Made by a program: the position numbers and the translations under genes. A stretch of 64,000 nt of DNA from Heterohyrax brucei. Lineage: Eukaryota; Chordata; Mammalia; Hyracoidea; Procaviidae. The notes under the pieces are model-generated. The model ran no database searches. It was not told the DNA's origin and worked only from the letters and a program-made list of their open reading frames with translations. Of this stretch, positions 11,965 to 22,984 are shown piece by piece; position 1 is the stretch's first letter; each line of letters opens with the position of its first letter. The stretch spans positions 139,218,833-139,282,832 of the forward strand of contig CM053141.1 of NCBI GenBank assembly GCA_028571685.1, given 5' to 3'.

Positions 11965-12285
11965 AGTATTTCACCTGAGAACAGGAACAAGACAAAGATG
12001 CCCTTTATTACCACACCTATTTAACATTGTGCTGGAAGTCTTAGCTAGAGCAATAAGGAAAGAAAGAAAGAAAGGGCATCTAAATTAGAAAAGAAGAAGT
12101 AAAACTATCCTTATTTGCAGATAATACGCTCCTATACGTAGGAAAACACAAAGATTCCACAAGAAAACTAATGAAACTAGTAGAAAGATTCAACAGAGTA
12201 AGCAGGATACAAGATAAATGTACAATGTTATTTGGATTCCCATATACCAACAAACAGAACTTAGGAAAAGAGTCAGGGAAATTAT
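11965..12285 (+). pseudogene. L1 ORF2 reverse transcriptase fragment
   Basis: Short sense piece of the L1 RT palm. 'ttatttgcagataatacg' gives LFADNT where the family has FADD. Upstream text matches the fingers-palm segment ending '...AIRK', and downstream text reads like the region after the YADD box. It follows a poly-A and AAAG simple repeat (11928-11965) and a short unassigned piece, and is truncated at both ends. Confidence 0.7.
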
Positions 12286-12305
12286 TGTTTTTTCTCTGCC
12301 TGACA

Positions 12306-13865
12306 ATGAGAAAAACTGATGAGGAAGGGGACAGAGTGCATTTGAAGGCCTTTTAGAAGATGCTGAACCTGAGTCAAGTTCTGAAGGTAAGATAAGAAGG
12401 CTGACAGGATAGAAGGTGAGGAAGCAATGGATGATGCAGAGAAAAGGGATGCAGTAAGTGACGGGGACAGTGATGAAGGTGGATGGAGTGAGGATGTCTT
12501 TCTTCAAAATACAACTGCCGCACTTGATCAACATGCCCCAGTTTATGCGGACTTGCCTGAGTCAGACAGAAAAGTAAATTATTTTCTGACTGTATTTACC
12601 AAAAAGATGTTCCAAAACACACAAGACCAAACACATCTTTATGCAACCCAGGAACACTCTATGTAATACAGCAGGGAGGATATCAGAAGGTCCACCCTAA
12701 ACCAGCAGGATATAACAATGGAGGCAATAAAGGCGTGCATTGCTGTGCATATACTGGTGGGTACACATGTCTTACCTAAGCTACAGCTTTATTGGTCCAG
12801 TGACCCCAGCATGGATATTGCTTTAATTCAATACCTGATGACTAAAACCAAACTAAAAATGACAAAAACATGCAGTACAACAACAATTAAAAGGTATGGC
12901 CAAAGGAGAACCTGGCCATAGCCAGCTTCACGGACTGCGCCAATTATAGATGATCGCGTAGCTGCGTAAAGGAGGTGTATGTGCCATCAAGGATCACGGC
13001 AGCTGATGACAGCATGTGCCATTTCAAGGGCTATTCATCAATAAAATAATACATGTCCATGAAGCCTGTCAAACAAGGGTACAAAGTGTGTGTTTGGCTG
13101 ACTCTGAAAATGGGTTGGCAAGCCATTTTGACACCTATTGTGGAAAGAGGTGAAGGCAATGACTCATCACTCTGGGTTGGTGAGAGCGTTGTGCTGGGAC
13201 TATGCTCTCTGAGGTACTCTTCTCAGAGGCTCATTGCCTTTGATGATTACTTTATATCCTGTTATCTGATGGACACCCTGGTAGCATAGTGGGTAAGTGG
13301 TTCATTTGCTAACCACGAGATCAGCAGTTCACATCCATCACTCCTCGGAAACCCTACGGGGCAGTCTGTCCTCTAGTGCTACTATGAGTCAGAATTGACT
13401 TGATGGCAGTGGGTTTTTTTTATTATTATCTGATGAAGAACTCGATTGAACTAAAACTGTGTGCTGTCAGTACGCTATGAGCAAATAGAAAGGGGCTACC
13501 AAACAAGCTGAGCAGGAAAGGAAGTTTACAGCAGAGAACGTAAGTTTTGTATGAAGAATGTGTGCCAACAGTGAAGTGGCAGGGGAATACACCTATGACA
13601 GTTTTGTCAATGTTCCACAATACACAGGATATCGGTAAAAGAAAGAACAAAGATGGTTTCCTCTTGTAATTTCCCTTGCCTGAGAATAGTCACAGCCTAC
13701 TACTCCATTGTGGGAGAAGTGGCCTGCTTTGACCAGAGGTGCAAAATCAGGAGGCGCTCTGTCAACTGGTAGCATCAATTGCTGTATCTTCTTGTCGACT
13801 GTGACATGTGAACAGTTTTACAATGAGGAACATTATCCACAGGGGAAAATGTAAACAGCTGTCTT
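12306..13865 (+). pseudogene. piggyBac-family transposase pseudogene
   Basis: piggyBac transposases cut and paste DNA at TTAA with a DDD catalytic core. Here an acidic N-terminus (ATG at 12306 or 12427) is followed by 'VNYFLTVFTKKMFQNTQDQT' (about 12570-12625), then 'EAIKACIAVHILVGTHVLP' and 'LQLYWSSDP' (12718-12810). 'DDSMCHFKGYSSIK' (13005-13046) is the first catalytic box and 'MKPVKQGYKVCVW' follows it. 'FDDYFISCYLMD' (about 13239-13274) is the second aspartate box. 'ANRKGLP' (13481-13501) follows after a SINE insertion, and 'GEVACFDQ' plus 'RRRSVNW' (about 13713-13770) is the GGVDxxDQ region with the first D changed to A. Frameshifts, stops and the SINE show it is dead. It differs from named human PGBD genes as far as I can tell. 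Confidence 0.85.
13271..13420 (+). repeat. AfroSINE inside the piggyBac relic
   Basis: Sense SINE starting 'ccctggtagcatagtgggta', with the tail 'gaattgacttgatggcagtg' and a T-rich end. 'ttatctgatg' precedes it (13262) and 'ttatctgatg' follows it (about 13427), a 10 bp target-site duplication. Confidence 0.9.
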
Positions 13866-13867
13866 CG

Positions 13868-14305
13868 GCTGAGTTTTCTGGAGAAGCAGTGAAGCATGTG
13901 TATTTATTTATGTATTTATACGTAGAGAGAGAGAGGTTTATATTAAGGAAATGGCTCACACAGTTGTAGAGGCTTCTACTGACTCACAGCTGCAGGGGAA
14001 GATGAACCCAAAGTTAGCAGGTAAGCAGCCCGCTCAGATACCAAGAACTGGAGCTCAGATGAACAGGAGCCGGATTCAGACTCCAGAGTGAACAAAAGCC
14101 CTTGAGTCTTACCAGAAAGGCTGCACGTAGAATGCAGGCCACATCCCCAAAGAAATGTCCTACTCATGACAGATCTCATCATGGGTGTGATTGCATTAAC
14201 TCAGATCTCACTATGGAGATGATTACACAGCTCCCAAACGACATTAAAACTGCCAAACCAGTACAAATCATGGCCCAGCCAAGGTGACATACAATCTTAA
14301 CCTTT
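13868..14305 (+). repeat. Old interspersed repeat, family not named
   Basis: It opens 'ggctgagttttctggagaag' and passes a GAGA-rich microsatellite (13926-13938) and 'aatggctcacacagttgt'. Its end is 'catggcccagccaaggtgac', which resembles the end of the repeat at 55985-56505. The pattern is that of a mammalian interspersed repeat of LTR or L1-linked type. Confidence 0.45.
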
Positions 14306-15199
14306 CTACCAACTATCTTTCAGGTTTGCTCTCAGTAGGCAGCTTTCTGAGTTTGGAAAAGGAAAAATAGAAGAAGACCCTCATTTCTGGTGATGCACAC
14401 ACCCGGAGTAAGAGGAGTGCCAGAGAAGCTAGGGCTCCAAAAGGATGGAAAGCATTTTCTTGCAATGCATCTCAAAGACAATTCACAGACTGTGGTTAGT
14501 AACAAGGAGACTAGAACAAAAGTTACGTGTAGGCATTGCCAGGTACCTTTATGCTTCACGTTTAGTAAATTTTTGAGAAACAAAACTTAAAAACCACTTT
14601 TATCATTGACTCGCATCAGCAGGATTTACATCATCCACAACTGGGATACTTGGGATCCCAGACAACGAATATCCAAATCCATAACTCGTAACAAAAATGC
14701 TGAATTGTCCTTTAATCATTATGCTTCCATTAGTTAAAACACACGATACCAACAAAAAATTCAAGGGGGGAAATAATTGGGTATTCAAAGGGATAAGAAT
14801 AGAAAGAAACTAAAGGACTTAATAAGAAGTACGTTGAACTCTATATTCTGAAAGCAGAGAATATATTTTGTATTCTGCCCTTATAGAACAAACCATGATT
14901 CTGTAAAAACACAAATAGAGTATAAACATACTGTAAAGTGCTCATATTCACTTATGGTTTTAAAAAATTATACAGATTTACACAAGACACCATGCTGCAC
15001 TTATCAGGTGAGAAAACGTCATCATGTTTGGTAGTGCCCGGTATTGTCAAGCACATGAGAAGAGAGACAACATCACATGCTGTTAATGGAAGTGAAATTT
15101 GGAGATCTATCTTAAAGGGTGGTTCAGCAATATCTTCCAAATTGTAAAACTCATATTTCTGTTAACCTAAGACTTACTTAGAAATTTGACATACAAGTA
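14306..15199. other. Unassigned intergenic DNA
   Basis: No gene or repeat is recognised. The ORFs on both strands (14332-14583, 14938-15147) are short, overlap each other and show no domain. Confidence 0.45.
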
Positions 15200-15620
15200 C
15201 ATTCAGATACATGTTCAAAAGAATAAGTAGTATGTTTATTGAGGACTTGTTTGTAACAAAAACTACTGAAAACCAACCAAATGTCCGTTATAAGAAACCA
15301 GTTAAATGAATATGTCATATCCATAAAAAGAAATATCATTTCATTATTCAGAAGAACTAGATCCATAGTTTCATATAAAAAAAGGTTACACAAAACACTG
15401 CTAAAGGAAAATAAGCAATACTCAGAGTAGGTTTTGTAACATGCCACCATGTTATAAACATTTGTATATGTGTAGGAAACTTCTTGAAGGATACACAGAA
15501 ATACCAATAGTACTTACTTCTGGTGGAATGGTAGTCCTGTTGGAATGAGAAGAAAAGCTATTTTTCATTGTATATACATCTTATTAGTCGCTTATATGCA
15601 TTTCCAAATATTAGGTTTAC
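15200..15620 (+). mobile_element. Old L1 3' end, sense
   Basis: Sense text of an old L1 3' end: 'aaccaaccaaatgtccgtta', 'aatgaatatgtcatatcc', then 'gaaacttcttgaaggataca'. It is heavily decayed and runs straight into an RTE copy. Confidence 0.55.
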
Positions 15621-15654
15621 AAAATTTAAAAAAGAATATTAAAAATATAAAAAT

Positions 15655-16228
15655 AGCAGCAGTCAAGAAATCAAAAAACACACTACATTGGAAAAATTGG
15701 CTTCAAAACAGCTCTTTAAAGTGTTGCAAAGTAAAGATGTCACCTTGAAGACTAAGGTGTTGCCTGACTCAAGCCACGGTATTTTCAATTGCATCATGTG
15801 CATGCAAAAGCTGGACAATGAATAAGAAAGATAAAAGAAGACTTGATGGTTTGAATTGTGGTGCTGGAGAAGAATATTGAACATACCGTGGACCACCAAA
15901 AGAACAAACAGATCTGTTCTGCAAGAAGTACAACCAGAGTGCTCCTCGGAAGCAAGGACACAGAGACTGCATCTTACATGCTTTGGACATGTTGTCAAGA
16001 AGGATTAGTCCCTGAAAAAAGACATCATGTTTGGTAAAGTAGAGGGTCGGAGAAAAAGAAGACGACCCTCAAGGACGTGGACTGACACAGTGGCTGCAGC
16101 AAAGTCCTTAAGCACTAAACTGGTTGTGGGCGTGGCACGGTACCAGGCGATGTTGCTTTCTGTTGTTCAGAGTCTCTAGGTGTTGGAACCAACTCAGCAG
16201 CACCTAACAAAAACAACAAATAAATAAT
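15655..16228 (+). mobile_element. RTE LINE 3' end, sense
   Basis: 5'-truncated sense copy. It includes the 'agtcaagaaatcaaaa' start, 'ggacatgttgtcaagaagg', and the tail 'cagcagcacctaacaaaaac' followed by an AAT/AAC-type microsatellite. Stops occur throughout. Confidence 0.85.
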
Positions 16229-17885
16229 AAATAAATAACAAAGATGCAAATGCCCATGAGGATCTTACATGCTCATGAGGGAGACAAGTATTTATTTCAA
16301 AATTACAGTGTATGAGAAATGATAAAACAAATTTGTGCAAGTGGTGTCTGGAGGAAGCGCCTAACTGTGATCACTGTTTTCTTATGAAGGTGAGAGAGCA
16401 TTCCATGATGGTACAGCTTTCTTTTCTGGTTACACTGTTAGCATCCAGTGTTTTTGGAAAACAAGCCTAACTTGAAAAACATAATTCATTTGACTAAAAC
16501 TACTAGATGCTAATGAACAAAGGAAATAAATGCAAGAAAAAGCCCAAGGGGAATTGTTTCTAAATAAAATATGCATTCTTTCTGTGGGTAAGAGTAACCT
16601 TAATAGTCTTTTCTGATTATTTCCTACTCTTTCCTTTTATTTTCAGTTACCTTTCAGGTAGGACTGAGAATCGTGTTCATGGTTTGCTGCTTTCAATAAT
16701 CGCAATAAACTCTATCCCATGAATATGATCATGGGTTGTGTTTGCATTTTAAATGACATCCCCCATCCGCAGTGATGAACTGGTCCAAGTGCTCTACATC
16801 CTCTAGTGGCCCTGGCTTTGCTCTCTGTGTGACACAATGGTGACTGTGCCACAGCAGTCAAGCTGAAAGCCATTTACACAGTGTGACATGCCTCCGTGCT
16901 TTGTGTACGTCCAGTGGCTTTCATGATGACATCATCCAATAGTCCACTGTGAGAAACAAGAGACTGCTTCTTCTTCACATGGACAAAAGCAGTGAATTAC
17001 TGAAAAGTCTGAAGGAGTTAAGTTTCTCACAATAAATAAACAATCCGGGAAGGATTGGCAGCAATATAATCCTTTAGAAACACATTGATCATTGAGTTTC
17101 TGTGCATTGTCAGCTGGAGTTTAGAATTTCATTCTTTTGGCAGAAAAAAAGATTGAGTGCCTAAATAGTTGAAACATAATAGTTTTTTATAAGTGAAAAG
17201 TGCCATATTAGCAGGCCCTCTTTTGACAGATTTCTCTGAAAAGTTCCAGAAATGTCGTGTTGAATTCTGACATATTTAATTCTAAAATGTGCTTCTTCAA
17301 AGCCAGTACATTCCTGTATGGTTACACAAATATGTTTCATTAGTTTTTATGTCTCTGCATCTCTCTTTACTCTTAAAAAAAAATGTTTCTTGAAATCTAT
17401 TTAGTAAGCCTAAGAGATAACGGAAAATAAATTTATTTTTTATTTTCAGTGTTTGTCTTTGTTAAGTTACTTAAAAAACTAGTCCCATGAATTAACGTAG
17501 TCAAAATAAGTAGGAAAAACAGATCCAGTTGTTTATTAGACATGTGTTACAATGACTTCTGCAAGTTTTCCAGCAGGTAAAAAGTGAAAAATATCTAAAG
17601 CAGACAAATCATATGTTCCAGTTATTATTTAACAGTTTATAACCAAAGTCAAAGGATAAATGGAAATAAAGTAGCTAGGGTTAACTGAGATTAGTAAATC
17701 TTCTGAATACATATCAGGACTGTAAAAAAAAACAAAACAAAACCGAAAACAGAGTCTATGTGTCCCAAAAGATTTTTCACTTAAAGTGAAAGTTACAAAA
17801 GTGATCATTAAAAAATAACTTAGGTTGCTTTTTTCATTATTCTATAGTTTTTTCATTAATTTTATACTACTGTAATACCGGGAGA
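16229..17885. other. Longest repeat-free stretch upstream of PRRC1
   Basis: About 1.6 kb with no recognised transposable element and no ORF of interest. It holds 'gatgacatcatccaatag' near 16925-16942, a CRE/AP-1-like TGACATCA next to a CCAAT motif, and the near-palindrome 'catgaatatgatcatggg' near 16718. Absence of repeats in such a repeat-dense interval makes it a candidate conserved or regulatory element, but nothing here proves function. Confidence 0.35.
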
Positions 17886-18240
17886 AGGAGCCCTGGTAGG
17901 GCAATGGTTAAAGTGCACAGCTGCTAACTGAAGGGTTGGTAATTCAAACCCTACCAGCAGTTATGCAGAAGAAAGAACTGGCAATCTACTTCTTTAAAGA
18001 GTAAAACCCAAAACCAAACCCACAACTGTCAAGGTGAGTCTGACTCATAGCAACTCTATAGACAGAGTAGAACTTCCCCTAGAGTTTCAAAGGACTGCCT
18101 GACAGATTTGAACTGTCAGCGTCTTGTTAGCAGCTGTTGCACTTAACCACTACACCACCTTTAAAGAGCACAGCCTGGAAAACTTGATGGGGCAGTTCTG
18201 CTCTGTCATATGGGGTCTGAATGAATCAAAACTCATTCTC
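17886..18240 (+). repeat. AfroSINE split by an inverted AfroSINE
   Basis: The outer sense SINE runs 17886-17999 and resumes at about 18163-18240. Between them (18000-18162) sits an antisense SINE that begins with the inverted tail and ends with the inverted tRNA head 'acttaaccactacaccacc'. The 9 bp 'tttaaagag' is present at both borders (about 17993 and 18161), as expected for a target-site duplication. Confidence 0.85.
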
Positions 18241-18785
18241 ATTGGAATCCATAAATTTATTTATTTCATTCTTGATTTCTTCTATAACCCGTGGCTTTTT
18301 GAGTAAGATGTTATTCAGTTTCTACGAGTTTTGATTTCTGGTTTTATTTGACATTGATTTCAACTTTTATGGCTTTATGTTCTGAGGAGATGCTTTGCAA
18401 TAATTCAATGATTTGGATTTTGTTGAGATTTGCTTTATGTCCTAACACATGGTCTATTCTGGAAAATGTTCCATGTGCACTGGAGAAAAAGGTGTAGTTG
18501 ATAGATAAAAAATTCTGTATATGGCGATGAAGTCTAGTTGGTTAATTGTAGCAATAAGATCTTCTGCATCTTTACTGAGCTTTTTTCGAGAAGATCTGTT
18601 CAATACTGAAAGTGGACTGTTGAAGTCTCCCACTATTATTTTTCAAAGTAGTCAGTGTTTCTTCAATGTATTTAGATGCTCTAGTATTGGGTGCATAAAT
18701 ATTTAATATCGTTAAGTCCTGCTTGTGTGTTGAATCAAAAATCAACTGAACAGCACTGACAACACTATTGGAAAACTTGTAATTC
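18236..18785 (-). pseudogene. L1 ORF2 endonuclease fragment, antisense
   Basis: The minus strand encodes 'LTILNIYAPN' (in the frame 18572-18790), the conserved motif of the L1 apurinic-type endonuclease. Other L1 endonuclease text follows, such as antisense 'cctaacacatggtctattctgg'. It is truncated and frameshifted. Confidence 0.8.
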
Positions 18786-19370
18786 AGCACGAAGCAATGG
18801 CTCTTACTGTATTTCTTGGCAAACAGAGTTTAGACAGTGTTAAAAAGTCAAAATGTTGTAACATTATTTTATTCTTACTTGAGTTATCTGTTAACACTAT
18901 CATTCTAACAAAAATACAAAGAATGTATCCTAACCTGAGTATCTAGAGATAAAATTTTATCTCTGTTCACCTTAAGAAATTTAGTTTAGTGCAATGATAG
19001 GAAAGTTTCTTAGGTTGTAGCTCCTCTTTATAAAAATGACATTACACTGATGCTGAATTATTGTTTCATTTGAGAGATTTTACTAATGATTATTTTCCTG
19101 TGTCTTTATTATATACTTCATGAATTCTCTGCAACCAATTAATGATCCACATCAGCTCGACATTACCAAGCTGTGTGCTGATCTAATTTTTTCTACCATA
19201 GGCTGTTGTCTTCGTAAAATAAAAAATCACTTTAATATTGACTTCGGTAATACATGCTAAGACAAATCTGTTCTCTGAACAATACTATCCTGCTTCTCAA
19301 AGCCAAACAAAAATGGATTTGAGATTACCTTTGCAATCATCTACATCACTACTCCTCACTCACTATGGAT
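18786..19370. other. Unassigned intergenic DNA
   Basis: AT-rich, no gene or repeat recognised. Confidence 0.45.
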
Positions 19371-20417
19371 TGTTGTTGTTAGGTGCCGCAGAGTTACTTC
19401 ACACACACAGTAACCTTATATAAAATAGAATGAAACACTGCCCTATTCTGCATCATTTTCACAATCATCGCTATCTTTGAACACAGAGCTGCAGCCACTC
19501 TGTCAGTCCATCTCATCGAGGGTCTTCTTCTTTTTCACTGACCCTCTACCAAGCATGATGTCCTTCTCCAGGGACTGGTCCCTCCTGATAACACGTTCAA
19601 AGTAAGCAAGACAAAGTCTCCCCATCCTGTCTTCTAAGGTAAATTTGGGCTGTACGTCTTCCAAGGCAAATTTATTAGTTCTTCTAGCACTTTGGAGTAT
19701 ATTCACTGTACTCTTTCTCAACATCATAACTCAAAGACATCAATTCTTCTTCAGTCTTCCTTAATCATTGTCCAGCTTTCATATGCATATAAGGTGACTG
19801 AAACTATCATGACTTCGGTCAGGTGCATCTGAGTCCTCAAAGTGACATCTTTGCTTTTTCAACTCTTTAAGGAAGTCTATGGCAGCAGATGTTTTTCAAT
19901 GACATATGTTGCTTAATGTCTGGACTGCTGCTTCCATGGGTGTTGATTACAGATCCAAGTAAAATAAAATCCTTCACTATTTTCTCCTTTTATTGATGTT
20001 GCATATTAGTTCAGTTGTAAGGATTTTGTTTTCTTTATGTTGAGATATAATCCATACTGAAGGCTGTGGTCTTTGATCTTCATCAGTAAGTGCTGCCAGT
20101 CCTCTTCACCTTCAGCAAGCAAGGTTGTGTCTTCTGCATGATACAGGTTGTTAATGAGTTTCCCTCTAATCCTGATGGCATGCTCTTCTTTGCTTAATTC
20201 AGCATTTTGAAATATTTGCTCAGTATACGGACTGAATAAACATGGTGATATGATAGGATACAAATGCACACCTTTTCTGATTTTTATACCATGCTATGTT
20301 TGTAAAACACATTTTATTCAAAAGACTGCATCATGATCTATGCACAGATTCCACATGATCACAACTGTTACAAATTTCCCGTTCTTTACTATTGTCCATA
20401 ATTTGTTGTGATCACTA
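19371..20417 (-). mobile_element. RTE LINE, 3' 1 kb, antisense
   Basis: Starts with the TTG-rich end 'ttgttgttgttaggtgccgc' and runs back through the 3' UTR into the reverse transcriptase. The minus-strand frame 20006-20269 holds remains of the RT palm and thumb ('NNLYHAEDTTLLAEG', where an intact copy has a YADD-type box). 5'-truncated near 20417. Confidence 0.85.
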
Positions 20418-20574
20418 TAGAAAATAGGAGCTAAAAGTGCTTTTCTTTAAATACATCATCGGTAATCTGATACCTTACATCAATATTTTTACCAAATTCT
20501 CTTGGTCTCTGTTCCTAACTAACCATTAATTTATACTCTCTGATAAAACTATGCTCTGCATATTTTTAACTCAT

Positions 20575-20745
20575 TTGATACTCAAAACACAGAGTATAAT
20601 GATAAGAACTATTATTATTCCCATTTCACAGATGGTGAACAAGAGAAGATAAATAATTTGTCCAAGGTCACATAACTAGGAGGTGGATGAGTCAGTGCTT
20701 AAATGTAGGCAGTTTGGCTCCAGCTTCCCTGTTAGTAACCACTAA
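20575..20745 (-). repeat. MIR SINE, antisense
   Basis: Core-SINE text such as 'ttattcccatttcacagatg' followed by 'tccaaggtcacataactagg', diagnostic of an inverted MIR. It is old and diverged. Confidence 0.8.
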
Positions 20746-21087
20746 GCTATGTATAGTCAAGGAAATACTAGTAATACAGAGCTGGAACATCATTGAGTGC
20801 TTCCATGGGCCCCGTGAGCAAAATGCTGAAGGGAGGAAGGAAAAACTTGTATGGCCAATCAGATCTCACAAATCAACAAACATGGCAGATAAAGTGTGTT
20901 GCACTCATCTTATTTGTTTTCTGCTACTTTAAATTTAGTGCTAAGGGAATGTTTCTTTTTTATATGAAATACCCTCATTTATTAATTCTTCTGGAATAAC
21001 ATGCAATTTTGCTTAGCTATTTTAATCATTTATGTTTATTTCTCTTTGAATGAAACACATTCTTCCATTTCCATGAAATCATAAAAG
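20746..21087. other. Unassigned intergenic DNA
   Basis: No gene or repeat recognised between an old MIR and an RTE copy. Confidence 0.4.
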
Positions 21088-21692
21088 GTGTTGTTGGGGC
21101 AGTCAAGTTGGTTCTGACTCATAATAACCCTACATATACTGCTCAGGCTTCATCCTCACAGTCCTTGAACCCATTATTGCAGCCATTGTGTCAGTCCATC
21201 TCATCGAGGGTCTTGCTCTTTTTTTAATCACCCTCTACTTTACCAAGCATGATGTCCTTCTCCAGGGACAGGTGATTCCTGGTAACATGCCCAAAGTACA
21301 CAAGACATAGTCTCACCATCCTTGCTTCTAAAGAGTATTCTGGTTGCACTTTGTGCAATACAGATTTGTTTGTTCTTCTGGCAGTCCATGATGTAGTCAG
21401 TATTCTTCACCAAAACTAGAATTCAAAGGCATCAATTTTTCTTTGGTCTTCCTTATTCATCACCCAGTTTTTGCATGCATATGAGGTGATGGAAAATGCC
21501 ATAGCTTGGGTCAAGTGCACCTTAAACTTTGAGGTTGTATTTTTGCTTTTTAATACTTTAAAGAGGTCATTTGCAGCAGCTTTGCTCAATGCAATGTCTC
21601 ATGATTTCTTGACTGCTGCTTGCATGTGTGTTGGTTATGGATCCAAGTAAAATGAAATCATTGACAATGTCAATCTTTGCTCTGATTATCAT
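21088..21692 (-). mobile_element. RTE LINE 3' end, antisense
   Basis: Tail 'ggcagtcaagttggttctga' then the antisense 3' UTR, ending near 'tatcatgatcttgttta'. An AT-rich inverted pair 'tttaataattgttgc / ttaataagcaac' follows directly. Confidence 0.85.
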
Positions 21693-22984
21693 GATCTTGT
21701 TTATTTAATAATTGTTGCTTATTTAATAAGCAACATCATAATGATACATCCTCTTAAATATTCCCTATTGATTCAACAAACAATGATATATTAATTAAAT
21801 ATATCTTAGATTTTTGTAATTCACTCAAATAACAACCCAATGGCAACATTTTTTTTTAGTGAGCTTAGTAGAAGTTAAGGCTTTTAGCAGGTATGTAATA
21901 CTTGACGAACACAGTGCTTCTTCCACTACATGCTGATTTATAGGCAACACTGTGTTGAATGCTTGGTTGTTGGGAGCAAAAATTTGGGATATGTAGCTTC
22001 TCCCTCACAATGCTAAATAAACCACTAAAAAATTTAAAGGCTATTCTGTAAGGCAGATATTAAATAATGTATGATTGCTGTTTAAAGATTATTTCTGGCT
22101 GAAGGAGTAGTGTGTGGGGAAACAAGACCCAGAAGAACAACTCCCAAAATGCACCTCAAATGAGAAGCAGAACATGAACTTATAAAAATGATGCAGAAGA
22201 CAATTCTAAGTAGAAGAACTTATCAAAGTAGGACTTCTGGTTCTCAAATAATGGCAGATTCAGCTAATCCTTCCTTTGAAAATGCACAAAGACTCTGGAA
22301 AAAACCATACACATACACACATGTATTTGCACATATACGTATGCATATACATATATACATATATACGTATGTATATGTGTGTGTGTGTATACGCACACAT
22401 TGTTGATGTTGTGAACGGAAAAAAGAGTAGGGAATCCTCCAGGTGTCAGGAAGAGTGAATTAAAAGTTAAAACAATAGATGTTGAGATTAATACTACCAT
22501 ATTTCAGGAGATGAGATACCAGATCCATAACAGATCGTAGAGATCTGGAAGTTGAAGATTTAAAGTACATGTATAAACAAGAGTCAATGTTTCTGTCCCC
22601 ATAAAAATATTAGCTAGAACTGTACATGAAGACAAGAAGAGCTACATACTCAGTGAAAGAAAGCTACATCTTCAGAACTAAGGATGATAAAAAGTATCTG
22701 GAGCAATGAGTAGAAAAAAAGTACATGATTCATTTGGTAAAACAATCATCAAAATGAAAATTTGACATAAAAATCATTCAGAGGCCTCTAATATTCTTAG
22801 CATCCTAGGTTTTGCAAAAGCCAATACTATCTTGGGGTGTCATGTACACAGTTAAGACCATATAAGATTACCAGAGATGAAAGTAATTCCTGTCAAAGAT
22901 AAGCTTACTCATAAGACCCAATTGTAAAGCATATAAAGAAACTACACACTGCAGTGAAAATCGGAAAACACACTGAACAGCATG
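21693..22984. other. Unassigned DNA with a purine-pyrimidine microsatellite
   Basis: No gene recognised. A CA/TA/TG alternating tract lies at 22303-22402 and explains the H/I/Y/V-rich ORFs on both strands there. The rest may be decayed LINE sequence upstream of the L1 that starts near 22985. Confidence 0.5.

Noticed and set aside
22276-22500. ORFs on both strands with H/I/Y/V repeats.
   Set aside because: They are translations of the CA/TA/TG microsatellite at 22303-22402.
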